Assembly: GCA_035294245.1 (NCBI GenBank) | Contig: DATGLG010000004.1 | Location: forward strand, 124,001 to 188,000 | Direction: 5' to 3' | Source of the DNA: DATGLG01 sp035294245 | Lineage (GTDB): Bacteria; Pseudomonadota; Alphaproteobacteria; JACZXZ01 | Length of the DNA stretch: 64,000 nucleotides | The notes under the pieces: model-generated | Databases searched by the model: none | What the model saw: only the letters and a program-made list of their open reading frames with translations | What the model was told of the DNA's origin: nothing | Made by a program: the position numbers and the translations under genes | In this document: positions 8,587 to 17,942 of the stretch, piece after piece | Layout of the letters: each line of letters opens with the position of its first letter | Position numbering within the stretch: position 1 is the stretch's first letter

Positions 8587-9843
8587 ATGAATCTGCAAGA
8601 GCTTAAATCCAAGACCCCCGCGGACCTCCTCACCTATGCCGAGGAGTTGCAAGTCGAGAACGCGAGCAACCTGCGCAAGCAGGAGCTCATGTTCGCCATT
8701 CTCAAGCAATTGGCCGAGCGCGACATTGCCATCTTCGGCGACGGCGTGCTCGAGGTGCTGCAGGACGGCTTCGGCTTTCTCCGCGCCCCCGAGGCCAATT
8801 ATCTGCCGGGACCCGACGACATCTATGTCTCACCGAGCCAGGTGCGGCGCTTCGGGCTTCGCACCGGCGACACCGTGCAGGGGCAAATCCGCTCGCCCAA
8901 GGACGGCGAGCGCTATTTCGCGCTCCTCAAGGTCAACGAGATCAATTTCGAGAATCCGGACAAGGTCCGCCACCGCATCAATTTCGACAATCTGACCCCA
9001 CTCTATCCCGATCGGCGGCTCAAGCTCGAGATCGGTGACCCCACCCTCAAGGACTACACGGCGCGTGTCATCGATCTCATCTGCCCACTCGGCAAGGGGC
9101 AGCGCGGATTGATCGTCGCCCCTCCGCGCACCGGCAAGACGGTGATGCTGCAGAATATCGCCCATTCGATCGCGGCGAATCATCCTGAGGTCTATCTCAT
9201 CGTGCTGCTCATCGACGAGCGGCCCGAGGAAGTCACCGACATGCAGCGCTCGGTGAAAGGCGAGGTCGTCAGCTCGACCTTCGACGAGCCCGCCGTTCGC
9301 CACGTCCAGGTCGCGGAGATGGTCATCGAGAAGGCAAAGCGCCTCGTCGAGTACAAGCGCGACGTCGTGATCCTCCTCGACTCGATCACGCGCCTCGCGC
9401 GCGCCTACAACACGGTGGTGCCGTCTTCGGGCAAGGTGCTGACGGGTGGCGTGGACGCCAATGCGCTGCAGCGGCCGAAGCGCTTCTTCGGGGCTGCGCG
9501 CAATATCGAGGAAGGCGGCTCGCTCACCATCATCGCAACCGCGCTCATCGACACGGGCTCGCGCATGGACGAGGTGATTTTCGAGGAGTTCAAGGGGACC
9601 GGCAACTCGGAGATCATTCTCGACCGCAAGCTCTCGGACAAGCGCGTGTTCCCCTCGATCGACATCACCCGCTCCGGCACGCGCAAGGAGGAGCTCCTCG
9701 TCGAGCGCGACGTGCTGGCCAAGATGTGGGTCCTGCGCCGCATTCTGATGCCCATGGGCATGAACGACGCTATGGAATTCCTCCTCGACAAGCTCCGCCA
9801 CACCAAGACGAATGGCGAGTTCTTCCAGTCGATGAACCAGTAG
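8587..9843 (+). CDS. rho: transcription termination factor Rho
   Basis: 418 residues, normal. Order: N-terminal helix bundle, RNA-binding cold-shock-like domain with DGFGFLR (60-66), Walker A APPRTGKT (178-185), and the LLIDERPEEVTDM and SSTFDEP motifs of the hexameric ATPase. It is an RNA-DNA helicase that ends Rho-dependent transcripts. The hemJ-rho adjacency next to mnmE is typical of alphaproteobacteria. A strong hairpin follows the stop codon. Confidence 0.98.
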   Translation: MNLQELKSKTPADLLTYAEELQVENASNLRKQELMFAILKQLAERDIAIFGDGVLEVLQDGFGFLRAPEANYLPGPDDIYVSPSQVRRFGLRTGDTVQGQIRSPKDGERYFALLKVNEINFENPDKVRHRINFDNLTPLYPDRRLKLEIGDPTLKDYTARVIDLICPLGKGQRGLIVAPPRTGKTVMLQNIAHSIAANHPEVYLIVLLIDERPEEVTDMQRSVKGEVVSSTFDEPAVRHVQVAEMVIEKAKRLVEYKRDVVILLDSITRLARAYNTVVPSSGKVLTGGVDANALQRPKRFFGAARNIEEGGSLTIIATALIDTGSRMDEVIFEEFKGTGNSEIILDRKLSDKRVFPSIDITRSGTRKEELLVERDVLAKMWVLRRILMPMGMNDAMEFLLDKLRHTKTNGEFFQSMNQ

Positions 9844-9864
9844 GGAGGACGCTTCGAACGAAAC

Positions 9865-9894
9865 GGGGCGCTCCGCGGAGCGCCCCTTATTTGT
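9865..9894. terminator. palindromic terminator between rho and the quinone reductase gene
   Basis: A perfect 22-base palindrome (GGGGCGCTCCG and its complement, 9865-9886) is followed by TTATTTGT on the plus strand. It fits an intrinsic terminator for rho. Because rho and the next gene converge, it may also stop minus-strand transcripts, though the T-rich tail is present only on the plus-strand side. Confidence 0.7.
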
Positions 9895-9914
9895 CTCGGG
9901 ACGGCGTCGCAGGG

Positions 9915-10892
9915 TCAGGGCAGGAGCACGGTCGAGCCTGTCGTCTTGCGCGCCTCGAGGTCGCGCTGCGCCTGGGCCGCATCGGCAAGCTTATAGGTCT
10001 GGTTGACGCGGATCTTGACGGCACCGCTCTTGACGGCGCGGAAGAGGTCGCGCGCCGAGGCCACGAGATCCTCTCGCTTTGCCGCGTAGGTATTGAGGGT
10101 CGGTCGCGTGATGAAGAGCGAGCCCTTGGCTGCGAGGACGCTGAGATCGACGGGCGGGACCGGCCCGGAGGCATTGCCGAAACTGACCATGAGACCGAAG
10201 TGCCGTAGGCAGTCGAGCGAGCCCTGGAAGGTGTCCTTGCCCACGGAATCATAGACGACGGGCACGCCCTCGCCCTTGGTGATCTTCTTCACGACTTCGA
10301 CGAAATTCTCGCGCGCGCTCACCACCGGATATTTGCAGCCATGGGCCTTGGCGAGCTTCGCCTTCTCATCCGAGCTGACGACGCCGATGACATTGGCGCC
10401 GAGCGATTTCGCCCATTGACAGAGGATGAGACCGACACCGCCAGCGGCGGCGTGGACGAGGATCGTGTCGCCCTTCTTCACCTTGTAGGTGCGGCGGATC
10501 AGATACTGGACCGTCAGGCCCTTGAGCATCATCGCGGCGGCGGTCTTGAAATCGATCTCCTTGGGCAGCTTGACCAGCCGATGCGCTGGAATGATACGCG
10601 CCTCGGCATAGGCGCCGAGAGGGCTGTTGCCGTAGGCGACGCGATCACCGACCTTGAAGTCCTTGACCTTGGGCCCGATCGCCTCGACGACGCCGGCTGC
10701 CTCGCCACCGAGGGGAGCGGGATAGCTCGGCTGCTTGTAGAGGCCGATCCGATGATAGACATCGACGAAGTTGAGGCCGATGGCGTGGTGGCGGATGACA
10801 ACTTCGCCGGGTCCCGGCTTGGGCAAATCCACCTCTTCCATCTTCAGCACTTCGGGACCACCCGGCTGGGTGATGCGCACGACTTTGACCAT
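9915..10892 (-). CDS. NADPH:quinone reductase, zeta-crystallin type
   Basis: 325 residues of the medium-chain dehydrogenase family. The N-terminal GroES-like fold has PAPLGGEAAGVVEAIG; the Rossmann motif is HAAAGGVGLILCQWAK. The structural-zinc Cys cluster is absent, as in quinone reductases. It reduces quinones or other carbonyl/enone substrates with NADPH. It is 27 bases downstream of the dienelactone hydrolase-like gene, so the two may be co-transcribed. Confidence 0.88.
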   Translation of the reverse strand: MVKVVRITQPGGPEVLKMEEVDLPKPGPGEVVIRHHAIGLNFVDVYHRIGLYKQPSYPAPLGGEAAGVVEAIGPKVKDFKVGDRVAYGNSPLGAYAEARIIPAHRLVKLPKEIDFKTAAAMMLKGLTVQYLIRRTYKVKKGDTILVHAAAGGVGLILCQWAKSLGANVIGVVSSDEKAKLAKAHGCKYPVVSARENFVEVVKKITKGEGVPVVYDSVGKDTFQGSLDCLRHFGLMVSFGNASGPVPPVDLSVLAAKGSLFITRPTLNTYAAKREDLVASARDLFRAVKSGAVKIRVNQTYKLADAAQAQRDLEARKTTGSTVLLP

Positions 10893-10919
10893 GGCGGGGT
10901 TCCTTTTGCGTTGCTTTGT

Positions 10920-11615
10920 TCAGACCAGATGCGCCTTGAAAAATTCGATGGTGCGCCGGTTGGCCAGCCCTGCGGCCGACCTGTCGTAGTGCTGGCCCCC
11001 TTCGCGTGCGAAGGCATGCTCCATGCCGGGATAAGTGTGGATCGTCACCTTCGCATTGCCGGCTAACGCCGTCTTGATCTGCGTCTGTGCCTCGGGCGGA
11101 CAATAAGAGTCTTTCTCGGCGATATGCAGCATCAGCGGCTTGGTGATTTTGCCGCGCTCGGCGAGCGCGTCGGGAATGCCGACGCCGTAGTAGCCGACAT
11201 TGCAATCGCTGTCAGAGCGGGTCGCCATGAGATAGGCGAGCTTGCCGCCCAGGCAGTAGCCGACCGTGCCGACCTTTCCTGTGCAGCCGGGCACCTTGCG
11301 CAGATAGGCAAGGGTAGCCTTGAGATCGTCGACGCCCTTGGCCTCGTCGAAGCCCTTATAGAGCGCGAAGGCGCGCTGCCATTCGGCCTCGGTCTTGTCG
11401 GTGATCTGGATGCCGGGCTCCTGGCGCCAGAAGAGGTCGGGGCAGATCGCGAAGTAGCCCTGGCGGGCAAGGCCGTCGCAGACGTCACGCATGACCTTGT
11501 TGACTCCGAAGATCTCCTGGCAGACCACGATCCCGGCGCCCTTGCCGGATGCGGGTTGCGCAAGATAAGCGGAGAATTTGCCGCCGTCCGACGCGGCGAT
11601 GGTGACATCGGCCAT
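10920..11615 (-). CDS. dienelactone hydrolase family protein
   Basis: 231 residues, alpha/beta-hydrolase fold. The nucleophile is a cysteine in GYCLGG (C121), as in true dienelactone hydrolases; the acid is in AEKDSYCPPE and the His in GMEHAF. The family hydrolyses lactones from chlorocatechol breakdown, but many members act on other esters. No aromatic ring-cleavage genes lie nearby, so the substrate is unknown. Confidence 0.87.
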   Translation of the reverse strand: MADVTIAASDGGKFSAYLAQPASGKGAGIVVCQEIFGVNKVMRDVCDGLARQGYFAICPDLFWRQEPGIQITDKTEAEWQRAFALYKGFDEAKGVDDLKATLAYLRKVPGCTGKVGTVGYCLGGKLAYLMATRSDSDCNVGYYGVGIPDALAERGKITKPLMLHIAEKDSYCPPEAQTQIKTALAGNAKVTIHTYPGMEHAFAREGGQHYDRSAAGLANRRTIEFFKAHLV

Positions 11616-11690
11616 GATCCTCTCCTGTCTTCTGAGCGGGTGATCGCGGATGCGTGATCCCGGCGAGAGTAGCCCCTGCTCATCACCTTG

Positions 11691-12152
11691 TCACGGCGGC
11701 GGCGAGAAGAGATCGATGCGCTCGAGGGCGAGGAGCTTCACCTTTGTGGGGCGGCCCTTGCCCCCCGAATAGCCGCCCAAACCGTTGCTCGCGACCACAC
11801 GATGGCAGGGGATGACGATGGGCAGGGGATTGCTGCCGCAGCCCCATCCCACAGCGCGCGGCTCGCTGCCGAGCTCGGCCGCAAGGGCACCGTAGGTGCA
11901 CACCTCGCCATAGGGGATCGCCTGAAGACGGCGCCACAGAGCGCGTTGGAATGGGCTGCCTCGAGGCGCCAAGGGCAGGGCGAAGCCGGTGCTGCGACGG
12001 GTGAAATAAGCGGCCAGCTGCGCTTCGGCCTCGCGCAGGAGGGGCGTGCCGTCGCGCCCGCCGCGCCCGTCGAAATGGAGGGCGGCAATGGCATCCCCCT
12101 CCTGCACCAGAGTCAACGGGCCGAGGGGGCTTTCGATGGCGAGGCTAGGCAT
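11691..12152 (-). CDS. ogt: methylated-DNA--protein-cysteine methyltransferase
   Basis: 153 residues from the chosen ATG. The suicide Cys is in IPCHRVV, with the winged-helix FQRALWRRLQAIPYGEVCTYG before it. It repairs O6-methylguanine by transferring the alkyl group to itself. An earlier in-frame ATG at 12182 would add ten residues of poor family fit; 12152 overlaps the upstream stop by 8 bases. There is no Ada regulatory domain, so Ogt-type. Confidence 0.92.
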   Translation of the reverse strand: MPSLAIESPLGPLTLVQEGDAIAALHFDGRGGRDGTPLLREAEAQLAAYFTRRSTGFALPLAPRGSPFQRALWRRLQAIPYGEVCTYGALAAELGSEPRAVGWGCGSNPLPIVIPCHRVVASNGLGGYSGGKGRPTKVKLLALERIDLFSPPP

Positions 12153-14181
12153 AAGACGCACTCGGCCGCGGCGAAAGAGCAAGGCGCAGCCCGGCCGGCG
12201 TCGTGATCGGAAGCGAGCAGGTCATGCCGGTGCAGACATAGGCCGCCGCCCGCCCATTCACCAGCCCCTTGCCATGAGCCGGATGCTGGGTCGGCAGCAC
12301 CGCCTCAGGGACGACAAGCTGGACAATCCGATCAGGCTGAGAGGTGCCATAGACGGCTCGCCGCAGGGCCTCGTATTCGGCCTCGCCAGGCCGACCCACC
12401 AGCACGACCTGGACCGCCCGCGCGAGAAGCTCCGCGGCGTTGAGGAGCGTGGCGAACGGAAAGACGTTGCGCTGAAGCTGTCCGGAAAACGCCGCCAGGG
12501 CCGCCTCTGCGCGCCGGCGGTATTTATCATTTCCCGTGAGATAGAAGAGGCGGGCGAGGGCCCCAGCCATCACCCCGTTCCCCGACGGCGTCGCGTTATC
12601 ATGTGCCGTCTTTGTGCGGATGATCACATCGGTCACGTCGTCCGCCGTGAAGAAATAGCCTCCATCGGCGTCATCCCGGAAATGGCGATGCACCACCTCG
12701 GCCCAATCCTCAGCATGGGTCAGATAGGCGACATCGCCCGTCGCCTCGTGCAGAGCCAACGCCGCCTCGATCATGTTCGCATAGTCATCGAGGTTGCCGG
12801 CATGCCGAGGGCGGCCGTTGCGATAGCTGTGGTAGAGCCGGCCGTCGTGAAACATGCGGTCCCGCACGAAGGCGAAGCCGGCGCGGGCGGCGTCGAGCCA
12901 GGGCGCCTCGTCGAAAGCAAGAGCCGCGCGAGCCAGCGCGGTGATCATCAAGCCGTTCCAGTCGGCGAGGACCTTGTCATCCCAGCCCGGCTTGATACGG
13001 GTTTCCCGTTGCCGCCAAAGCACTTGGCGTGCCATCGCAAGCTTGGCCTCCGTCTCGGGGTCGGCGAGCCCGTTGCTGCACATTCGGTTAAGGATGGTCC
13101 TGCCTTCCCAATTCCCGCCCGGACGGACATCATAGGCGGTCTTGAAGAGCTGGGCGTCGCCGTCGAGCAGGCGATCGATCTCGGCTGCGTCCCAAACGTA
13201 GAAGCGCCCTTCATGGCCCTCGCTATCGGCATCTTGGGTCGCAGCGAAACCGCCTCCGGGGGCAATCATTTCGCGTAGAAGCCAACCCACGGTTTCCTTC
13301 ACGCGAGCCGCGAAAAGCGGGTTTCCGGTTTCGAGCCAGGCCCCCGTCAGGAGCTCGAGGAGCTGGGCATTGTCGTAGAGCATCTTCTCGAAATGGGGCA
13401 CCAGCCATTCGGCGTCCGTCGAGTAGCGCGCAAAGCCCCCGCCCAAATGATCGTAGATGCCGCCCTGGCTCATCCGAATCAGCGTAACAAGAACGGCATC
13501 TCGGTAGACCTCCTGGCCAGTCCGCTTGTAGGCGCGCCAAAGAAGCTTGAAGATCGGCGCCTGCGGGAATTTGGGAGCCGGGCCGATGCCCCCCTGAGCC
13601 ATGTCGACCTGGGCTACAAGCTGTCGTGCCGCCTGGTCGATCATCGCAAGGGAAATGCCACCACCGCTTTCCGACCGGCTGAGCCGCGTCAGCGCCTCCT
13701 TTAATGCGTCCACATTGTGGCGCACCGCCGCCTTCTCCTTGTGGTAGATCTCGGCGACGCGGCGCAGCAGGTCCTTGAAGCCGGGTCGGCCATAGCGAGG
13801 CTCGGGTGGAAAATAAGTGCCGCCCCAGAAAGGCTCGCCGTCGGGGGTGCAGAACATGGTGAGCGGCCAACCACCTTGCTCGCCCATAAGGGCGAGGGCC
13901 TGTTGGTAAATTGAGTCGAGGTCGGGGCGCTCTTCGCGGTCCACCTTCACGTTGACGAAGAGCTCGTTCATCACCGCTGCTGTCGCCGGGTCCTCGAAGC
14001 TCTCATGAGCCATGACATGGCACCAATGGCACGCCGCGTAGCCGATCGAGAAGAGGATCGGGCGATCCAGGCGCCGCGCCTCCTCGAGCACTGCCGGCCC
14101 CCAAGGGCGCCAAGCCACGGGATTGTTCTTGTGTTGAAGGAGATACGGGCTCGTTTCGGAAGCGAGCTGATTCTCGGACAT
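12145..14181 (-). CDS. thioredoxin domain-containing protein (DUF255/YyaL family)
   Basis: 678 residues, normal for the family. The N-terminus carries a thioredoxin-like fold with CHWC (C51, C54) and the diagnostic start SETSPYLLQHKNNPVAW. The C-terminal half is a six-hairpin glycosidase-like barrel (for example LADWNGLMITALARA). The human relative is SPATA20. The biochemical function is not established. The frame is open upstream to 15180 but that part lies antisense to mnmE. It overlaps ogt by 8 bases. Confidence 0.9.
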   Translation of the reverse strand: MSENQLASETSPYLLQHKNNPVAWRPWGPAVLEEARRLDRPILFSIGYAACHWCHVMAHESFEDPATAAVMNELFVNVKVDREERPDLDSIYQQALALMGEQGGWPLTMFCTPDGEPFWGGTYFPPEPRYGRPGFKDLLRRVAEIYHKEKAAVRHNVDALKEALTRLSRSESGGGISLAMIDQAARQLVAQVDMAQGGIGPAPKFPQAPIFKLLWRAYKRTGQEVYRDAVLVTLIRMSQGGIYDHLGGGFARYSTDAEWLVPHFEKMLYDNAQLLELLTGAWLETGNPLFAARVKETVGWLLREMIAPGGGFAATQDADSEGHEGRFYVWDAAEIDRLLDGDAQLFKTAYDVRPGGNWEGRTILNRMCSNGLADPETEAKLAMARQVLWRQRETRIKPGWDDKVLADWNGLMITALARAALAFDEAPWLDAARAGFAFVRDRMFHDGRLYHSYRNGRPRHAGNLDDYANMIEAALALHEATGDVAYLTHAEDWAEVVHRHFRDDADGGYFFTADDVTDVIIRTKTAHDNATPSGNGVMAGALARLFYLTGNDKYRRRAEAALAAFSGQLQRNVFPFATLLNAAELLARAVQVVLVGRPGEAEYEALRRAVYGTSQPDRIVQLVVPEAVLPTQHPAHGKGLVNGRAAAYVCTGMTCSLPITTPAGLRLALSPRPSASYA

Positions 14182-14314
14182 GGCGCACCGAGGGTTAGCG
14201 ACGGGCCTTGCGAGCCCGGAGGTGCATTTGCCTGCGCGATGCCGCAGGCGTAGTGTGCAGCATAGTGCGAGGCGGGCGCCGCCTGGCGCAACTCCAGAAT
14301 TGTGGAGCCTTCGC

Positions 14315-14569
14315 ATGAAAGTGAAGATCGATATCGACTGCACGCCCCAGGAGGCGCGGATGTTCCTGGGCTTGCCGGACCTGACATTCATCCAGCAGAG
14401 CCTCCTCGCGGATCTGGAGGAGCGCATGCGCCATGCGCTTACCGCCATGGATCCCGAGACAGTGCTGAAGACCTGGTTTCCCGGTGGCCTGCAGGGCTGG
14501 GAGCAGATGCAGAAGGCATTCTGGTCGCAGCTCGCCGGCGCCGGAGGTGGCGAGCGCAAGGGGAAATAG
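14315..14569 (+). CDS. DUF6489 family small protein
   Basis: 84 residues, beginning MKVKIDIDCTPQEARMFLGLPD and ending GWEQMQKAFWSQLAG. Small acidic-helical proteins of this kind sit just before mnmE in many alphaproteobacteria. No catalytic motif, signal or membrane segment is visible. Function unknown. It lies 35 bases before mnmE, likely in the same transcript. Confidence 0.75.
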   Translation: MKVKIDIDCTPQEARMFLGLPDLTFIQQSLLADLEERMRHALTAMDPETVLKTWFPGGLQGWEQMQKAFWSQLAGAGGGERKGK

Positions 14570-14604
14570 GCTCGCTCGCGCTTCTCGTTGCACGGAACCT
14601 GCCA

Positions 14605-15945
14605 GTGAAAACCGACGACACCATCTTTGCGCTCTCCAGCGCGCCGGGACGGGCCGCCATTGCGGTCATTCGCATCAGTGGACCGGCTGCCGGAATGGCC
14701 CTCGCGAAACTGAGTGGGCGGGTCGCCCTGCCGGAGCCGCGGCGGGGCGCCTTCGCTCGGCTGAGGAATCCTGAGAACGGCGCGCCCCTGGACGACGCCC
14801 TTGTGCTCTGGTTCCCCAGCCCGGGAAGCGAGACGGGGGAGGACGTGGCCGAGCTTCAGATCCACGGTGGCCGCGCCACGACGGCCGGCGTGCTGACCGC
14901 CTTGGCCAAGCTGCCCGGCTTGCGCCTGGCGGAGCCCGGCGAATTCACCCGTCGTGGGTTCCTCAATGGCAAGCTCGACCTCACCGCCGTCGAGGGCCTT
15001 GCCGATCTCGTCGATGCGGAGACAGAGGCGCAGCGGTGTCAAGCTTTGCGACAGCTGCGCGGCGGGCTGAGCCGCCTCTATGAGGGCTGGCGCGCGCGGC
15101 TGATCCGCCTTCTTGCTCATGCGGAGGCTCGTATCGACTTTCCGGACGAGGTTGACGAGAGAGGCATCAGCGAAGATCAAGTCTCCGAGGTATTGGGTCT
15201 ATCTGAGGAGATATCTCAACATCTTGACGATAATAGGCGCGGCGAACGGCTTCGGGACGGCCTCGCCGTGGCCATCCTGGGCGCCCCAAACGCCGGCAAA
15301 TCGAGCCTGTTGAACGCGCTTGCACGCCGCGACGCGGCGATCGTCTCCGAGCTGGCGGGCACAACCCGCGATGTCATCGAGGTGCATTTGGATCTCGGTG
15401 GTTATCCGGTCATTCTCGCCGACACTGCGGGAATTCGGGAAAGTGGCGACCTCGTTGAGAAAGAGGGGGTACGCCGCGCTCTCGCCCGCGCCGAGCAAGC
15501 GGATCTGCGTCTGGTCCTCGTCGAGGCGGGAAAGTGGCCGGAGATACCTACGCAATTGGCGCCTCTTCTCGATGATGGGTCAATCCCCGTGACCACCAAG
15601 CTCGACCTGGCCCGGCCCGCCGGCGAGCTCATCTTGAATGGCCGACCCGCTCTCGGGATCTCCGTGCGGACTGGCGAGGGCATCCCGAGCTTGCTTCGTC
15701 GCCTTGAGGAAGAGGCCGCAAAGCGCTTGGCAGCCGGGGAGGCACCGATCGTGACCCGGCTCCGTCATCGCGAAGGGCTGCTCGATTGTCTCGCAGCCCT
15801 CGAGCGGGCGGCGAAGGCCGCCGCCCCGGAACTGGCTGCCGAGGATTTGCGGATGGCGTTGCGTTCCCTCGGACGGATTACCGGCCGCGTCGATGTCGAG
15901 GAACTGCTGGACGTCATCTTTCGTGATTTCTGCATCGGAAAATAG
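14605..15945 (+). CDS. mnmE: tRNA modification GTPase MnmE
   Basis: 446 residues. The N-terminal tetrahydrofolate-binding domain starts DTIFALSSAPGRAAIAVIRISG; the G domain has the P-loop GAPNAGKSS (226-234) and DTAGIRES; the C-terminus is CIGK, the conserved MnmE Cys. With MnmG it forms the (carboxymethyl)aminomethyl group on wobble U34. The start is GTG at 14605, giving the family N-terminus; the open frame upstream is antisense or intergenic. Confidence 0.96.
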   Translation: MKTDDTIFALSSAPGRAAIAVIRISGPAAGMALAKLSGRVALPEPRRGAFARLRNPENGAPLDDALVLWFPSPGSETGEDVAELQIHGGRATTAGVLTALAKLPGLRLAEPGEFTRRGFLNGKLDLTAVEGLADLVDAETEAQRCQALRQLRGGLSRLYEGWRARLIRLLAHAEARIDFPDEVDERGISEDQVSEVLGLSEEISQHLDDNRRGERLRDGLAVAILGAPNAGKSSLLNALARRDAAIVSELAGTTRDVIEVHLDLGGYPVILADTAGIRESGDLVEKEGVRRALARAEQADLRLVLVEAGKWPEIPTQLAPLLDDGSIPVTTKLDLARPAGELILNGRPALGISVRTGEGIPSLLRRLEEEAAKRLAAGEAPIVTRLRHREGLLDCLAALERAAKAAAPELAAEDLRMALRSLGRITGRVDVEELLDVIFRDFCIGK

Positions 15946-15976
15946 CCGCCGGATGCATATTCACGCTTCCGCGGTC

Positions 15977-15992
15977 TGTTTCACGTGAAACG
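15977..15992. promoter_or_regulatory. parS centromere site (15 of 16 match)
   Basis: TGTTTCACGTGAAACG matches the bacterial parS consensus TGTTTCACGTGAAACA except for the last base. It lies in the mnmE-mnmG gap, about 3.4 kb from parB. ParB is expected to load here as a CTP-dependent clamp. Confidence 0.85.
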
Positions 15993-16048
15993 TTGCGATG
16001 CTCAGCGAGCGCTTTGACTCAATGGGGCCACCCGCTTAGATTGCGCTC

Positions 16049-17938
16049 ATGGCGGCAGCGTTCTGCGAAACATATGACGTGATCGTTGTCGGGGCGGGAC
16101 ACGCCGGTTGCGAAGCTGCCGCCGCTTCGGCGCGTTTAGGGGCCAAAACGCTTCTGCTTACCCACCGCCTCGACACGATTGGCGAGATGTCGTGCAACCC
16201 GGCCATTGGCGGCTTGGCCAAAGGACAATTGGTTTGCGAGATTGACGCCCTCGACGGCGTTATGGGGCGGGCGATTGATCGTGCCGGCATCCAGTTCCGC
16301 ATTCTTAATCGGAGCAAGGGGCCCGCGGTGCGAGGGCCTCGTGCCCAGGCCGATCGCAAGCTCTATCGTCGAGCCATTCAAGAACTCCTCAAGGAATTTC
16401 CACTCCTTGAGATTGGTGCCGCCTCGGTCGAAGACCTTGTCCTGGCCTCAAATGGAGGAGTCGCCGGGGTCTTGACCAGTGGGGGAGAGGCGGTCGCGGC
16501 GGGTGCCGTCGTCCTTACGACGGGGACTTTCCTTCGAGGCCTCATTCATATCGGCGACGAAAAAATCCCGGCCGGCCGCGTCGGCGAGCCACCAGCGCTT
16601 GGACTTGCCGCAACTCTTGCCCGCTTCGGTTTCGCCTTGGGGCGCCTCAAGACGGGAACGCCGCCGCGATTGGACGGCCGGACCATCGACTGGGCAGGCC
16701 TCGACGTGCAAAACGGCGACGATCCGCCTGTGCCCTTCTCGTTCCTCACGGATCGCATCACGGTTCCCCAAACCGTCTGCCATATCACCCATACGACGCC
16801 CCAGGCCCACGCGCTGATTCGCCGGAATCTCCATCGCGCCCCCATGTATTCCGGTCAGATCGAGAGCGTGGGGCCTCGCTATTGCCCCTCGATCGAAGAC
16901 AAGGTCGTCCGCTTCGCGGAGAAACCTCGGCACCAGATTTTCCTCGAGCCTGAAGGCCTCGATGACGACACCGTTTATCCGAATGGCATTTCGACGTCAC
17001 TGCCCCGGGAGGTCCAGGACGATTTGTTGAAGGCCATACCGGGCCTGGAACACGCGGTGATGCTGCGCCCCGGCTATGCGATCGAATATGACTTCGTCGA
17101 TCCTCGAGAATTGAAGCCGAGCCTGGAAACCCGCCGCATTCCGCGACTCTATTTCGCAGGCCAGATCAATGGCACAACGGGGTACGAGGAAGCTGCGGCT
17201 CAAGGGATCATGGCTGGGATCAATGCGGCGCGGGCGACGGCCGGCCAGGAGCCGTTCCTCCTCGATCGCTCGCAGGCCTATATCGGGGTCCTCATCGACG
17301 ATCTGGTGACCCTGGGGACGAGTGAGCCTTATCGCATGTTCACGTCGCGGGCGGAATATCGGCTAAGCCTACGCGCCGATAACGCCGATCAGCGCTTGAC
17401 GCCTCTCGGCATTGCCGCGGGCTGTGTTGCGACGCCGCGCGCTCGATGCTTCCGGGAAAAGCAGGCGACCTTGGTGTCAGCGCGGCATATGGTAGCGAGT
17501 CTCGGTGGTTTCCCCAACATGCTGCGGTCTCGAGGGCTGAGCGTCAATCTCGACGGTGCTTGGCGCAGCGTCGCCGATCTGCTCCGCTATCCCGGCATCA
17601 CTTTGACGCAGCTCCAGACGATCTGGCCCGAGCTTTGCGGCTTGCGCGCGGACGTGGCCGAGCAAATCACCATCGACGCGGCCTATGCCGGCTATCTCGA
17701 CCGCCAAGAAGCCGATATTCGAGCCTTCCGTCGTGACGAATCCCTTCTTTTGCCGGCGGATCTGGACTATGCCCGCATCGGCGGCCTCTCGGCGGAAGTT
17801 CAGCAGAAATTGTCGCAGAGTCGGCCGCGCACGCTTGGCCAGGCAGCGCGCATCTCCGGTGTAACGCCTGCGGCGCTGACGGCTTTATTGCGCTATGTCC
17901 GCCGGCATGACGACCTAGACTTTCGCGATTCGGCCTGA
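16049..17938 (+). CDS. mnmG: tRNA uridine 5-carboxymethylaminomethyl modification enzyme MnmG
   Basis: 629 residues. The FAD-binding motif GAGHAGCEAA is near residues 15-24, followed by the MnmG signatures GEMSCNPAIGGLAKGQL and GPRYCPSIEDKVVRF, and AGQINGTTGYEEAAAQG. It partners with MnmE in wobble uridine modification. It is followed 4 bases later by rsmG, the usual gidA-gidB order. Confidence 0.97.
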   Translation: MAAAFCETYDVIVVGAGHAGCEAAAASARLGAKTLLLTHRLDTIGEMSCNPAIGGLAKGQLVCEIDALDGVMGRAIDRAGIQFRILNRSKGPAVRGPRAQADRKLYRRAIQELLKEFPLLEIGAASVEDLVLASNGGVAGVLTSGGEAVAAGAVVLTTGTFLRGLIHIGDEKIPAGRVGEPPALGLAATLARFGFALGRLKTGTPPRLDGRTIDWAGLDVQNGDDPPVPFSFLTDRITVPQTVCHITHTTPQAHALIRRNLHRAPMYSGQIESVGPRYCPSIEDKVVRFAEKPRHQIFLEPEGLDDDTVYPNGISTSLPREVQDDLLKAIPGLEHAVMLRPGYAIEYDFVDPRELKPSLETRRIPRLYFAGQINGTTGYEEAAAQGIMAGINAARATAGQEPFLLDRSQAYIGVLIDDLVTLGTSEPYRMFTSRAEYRLSLRADNADQRLTPLGIAAGCVATPRARCFREKQATLVSARHMVASLGGFPNMLRSRGLSVNLDGAWRSVADLLRYPGITLTQLQTIWPELCGLRADVAEQITIDAAYAGYLDRQEADIRAFRRDESLLLPADLDYARIGGLSAEVQQKLSQSRPRTLGQAARISGVTPAALTALLRYVRRHDDLDFRDSA

Positions 17939-17942
17939 GAGC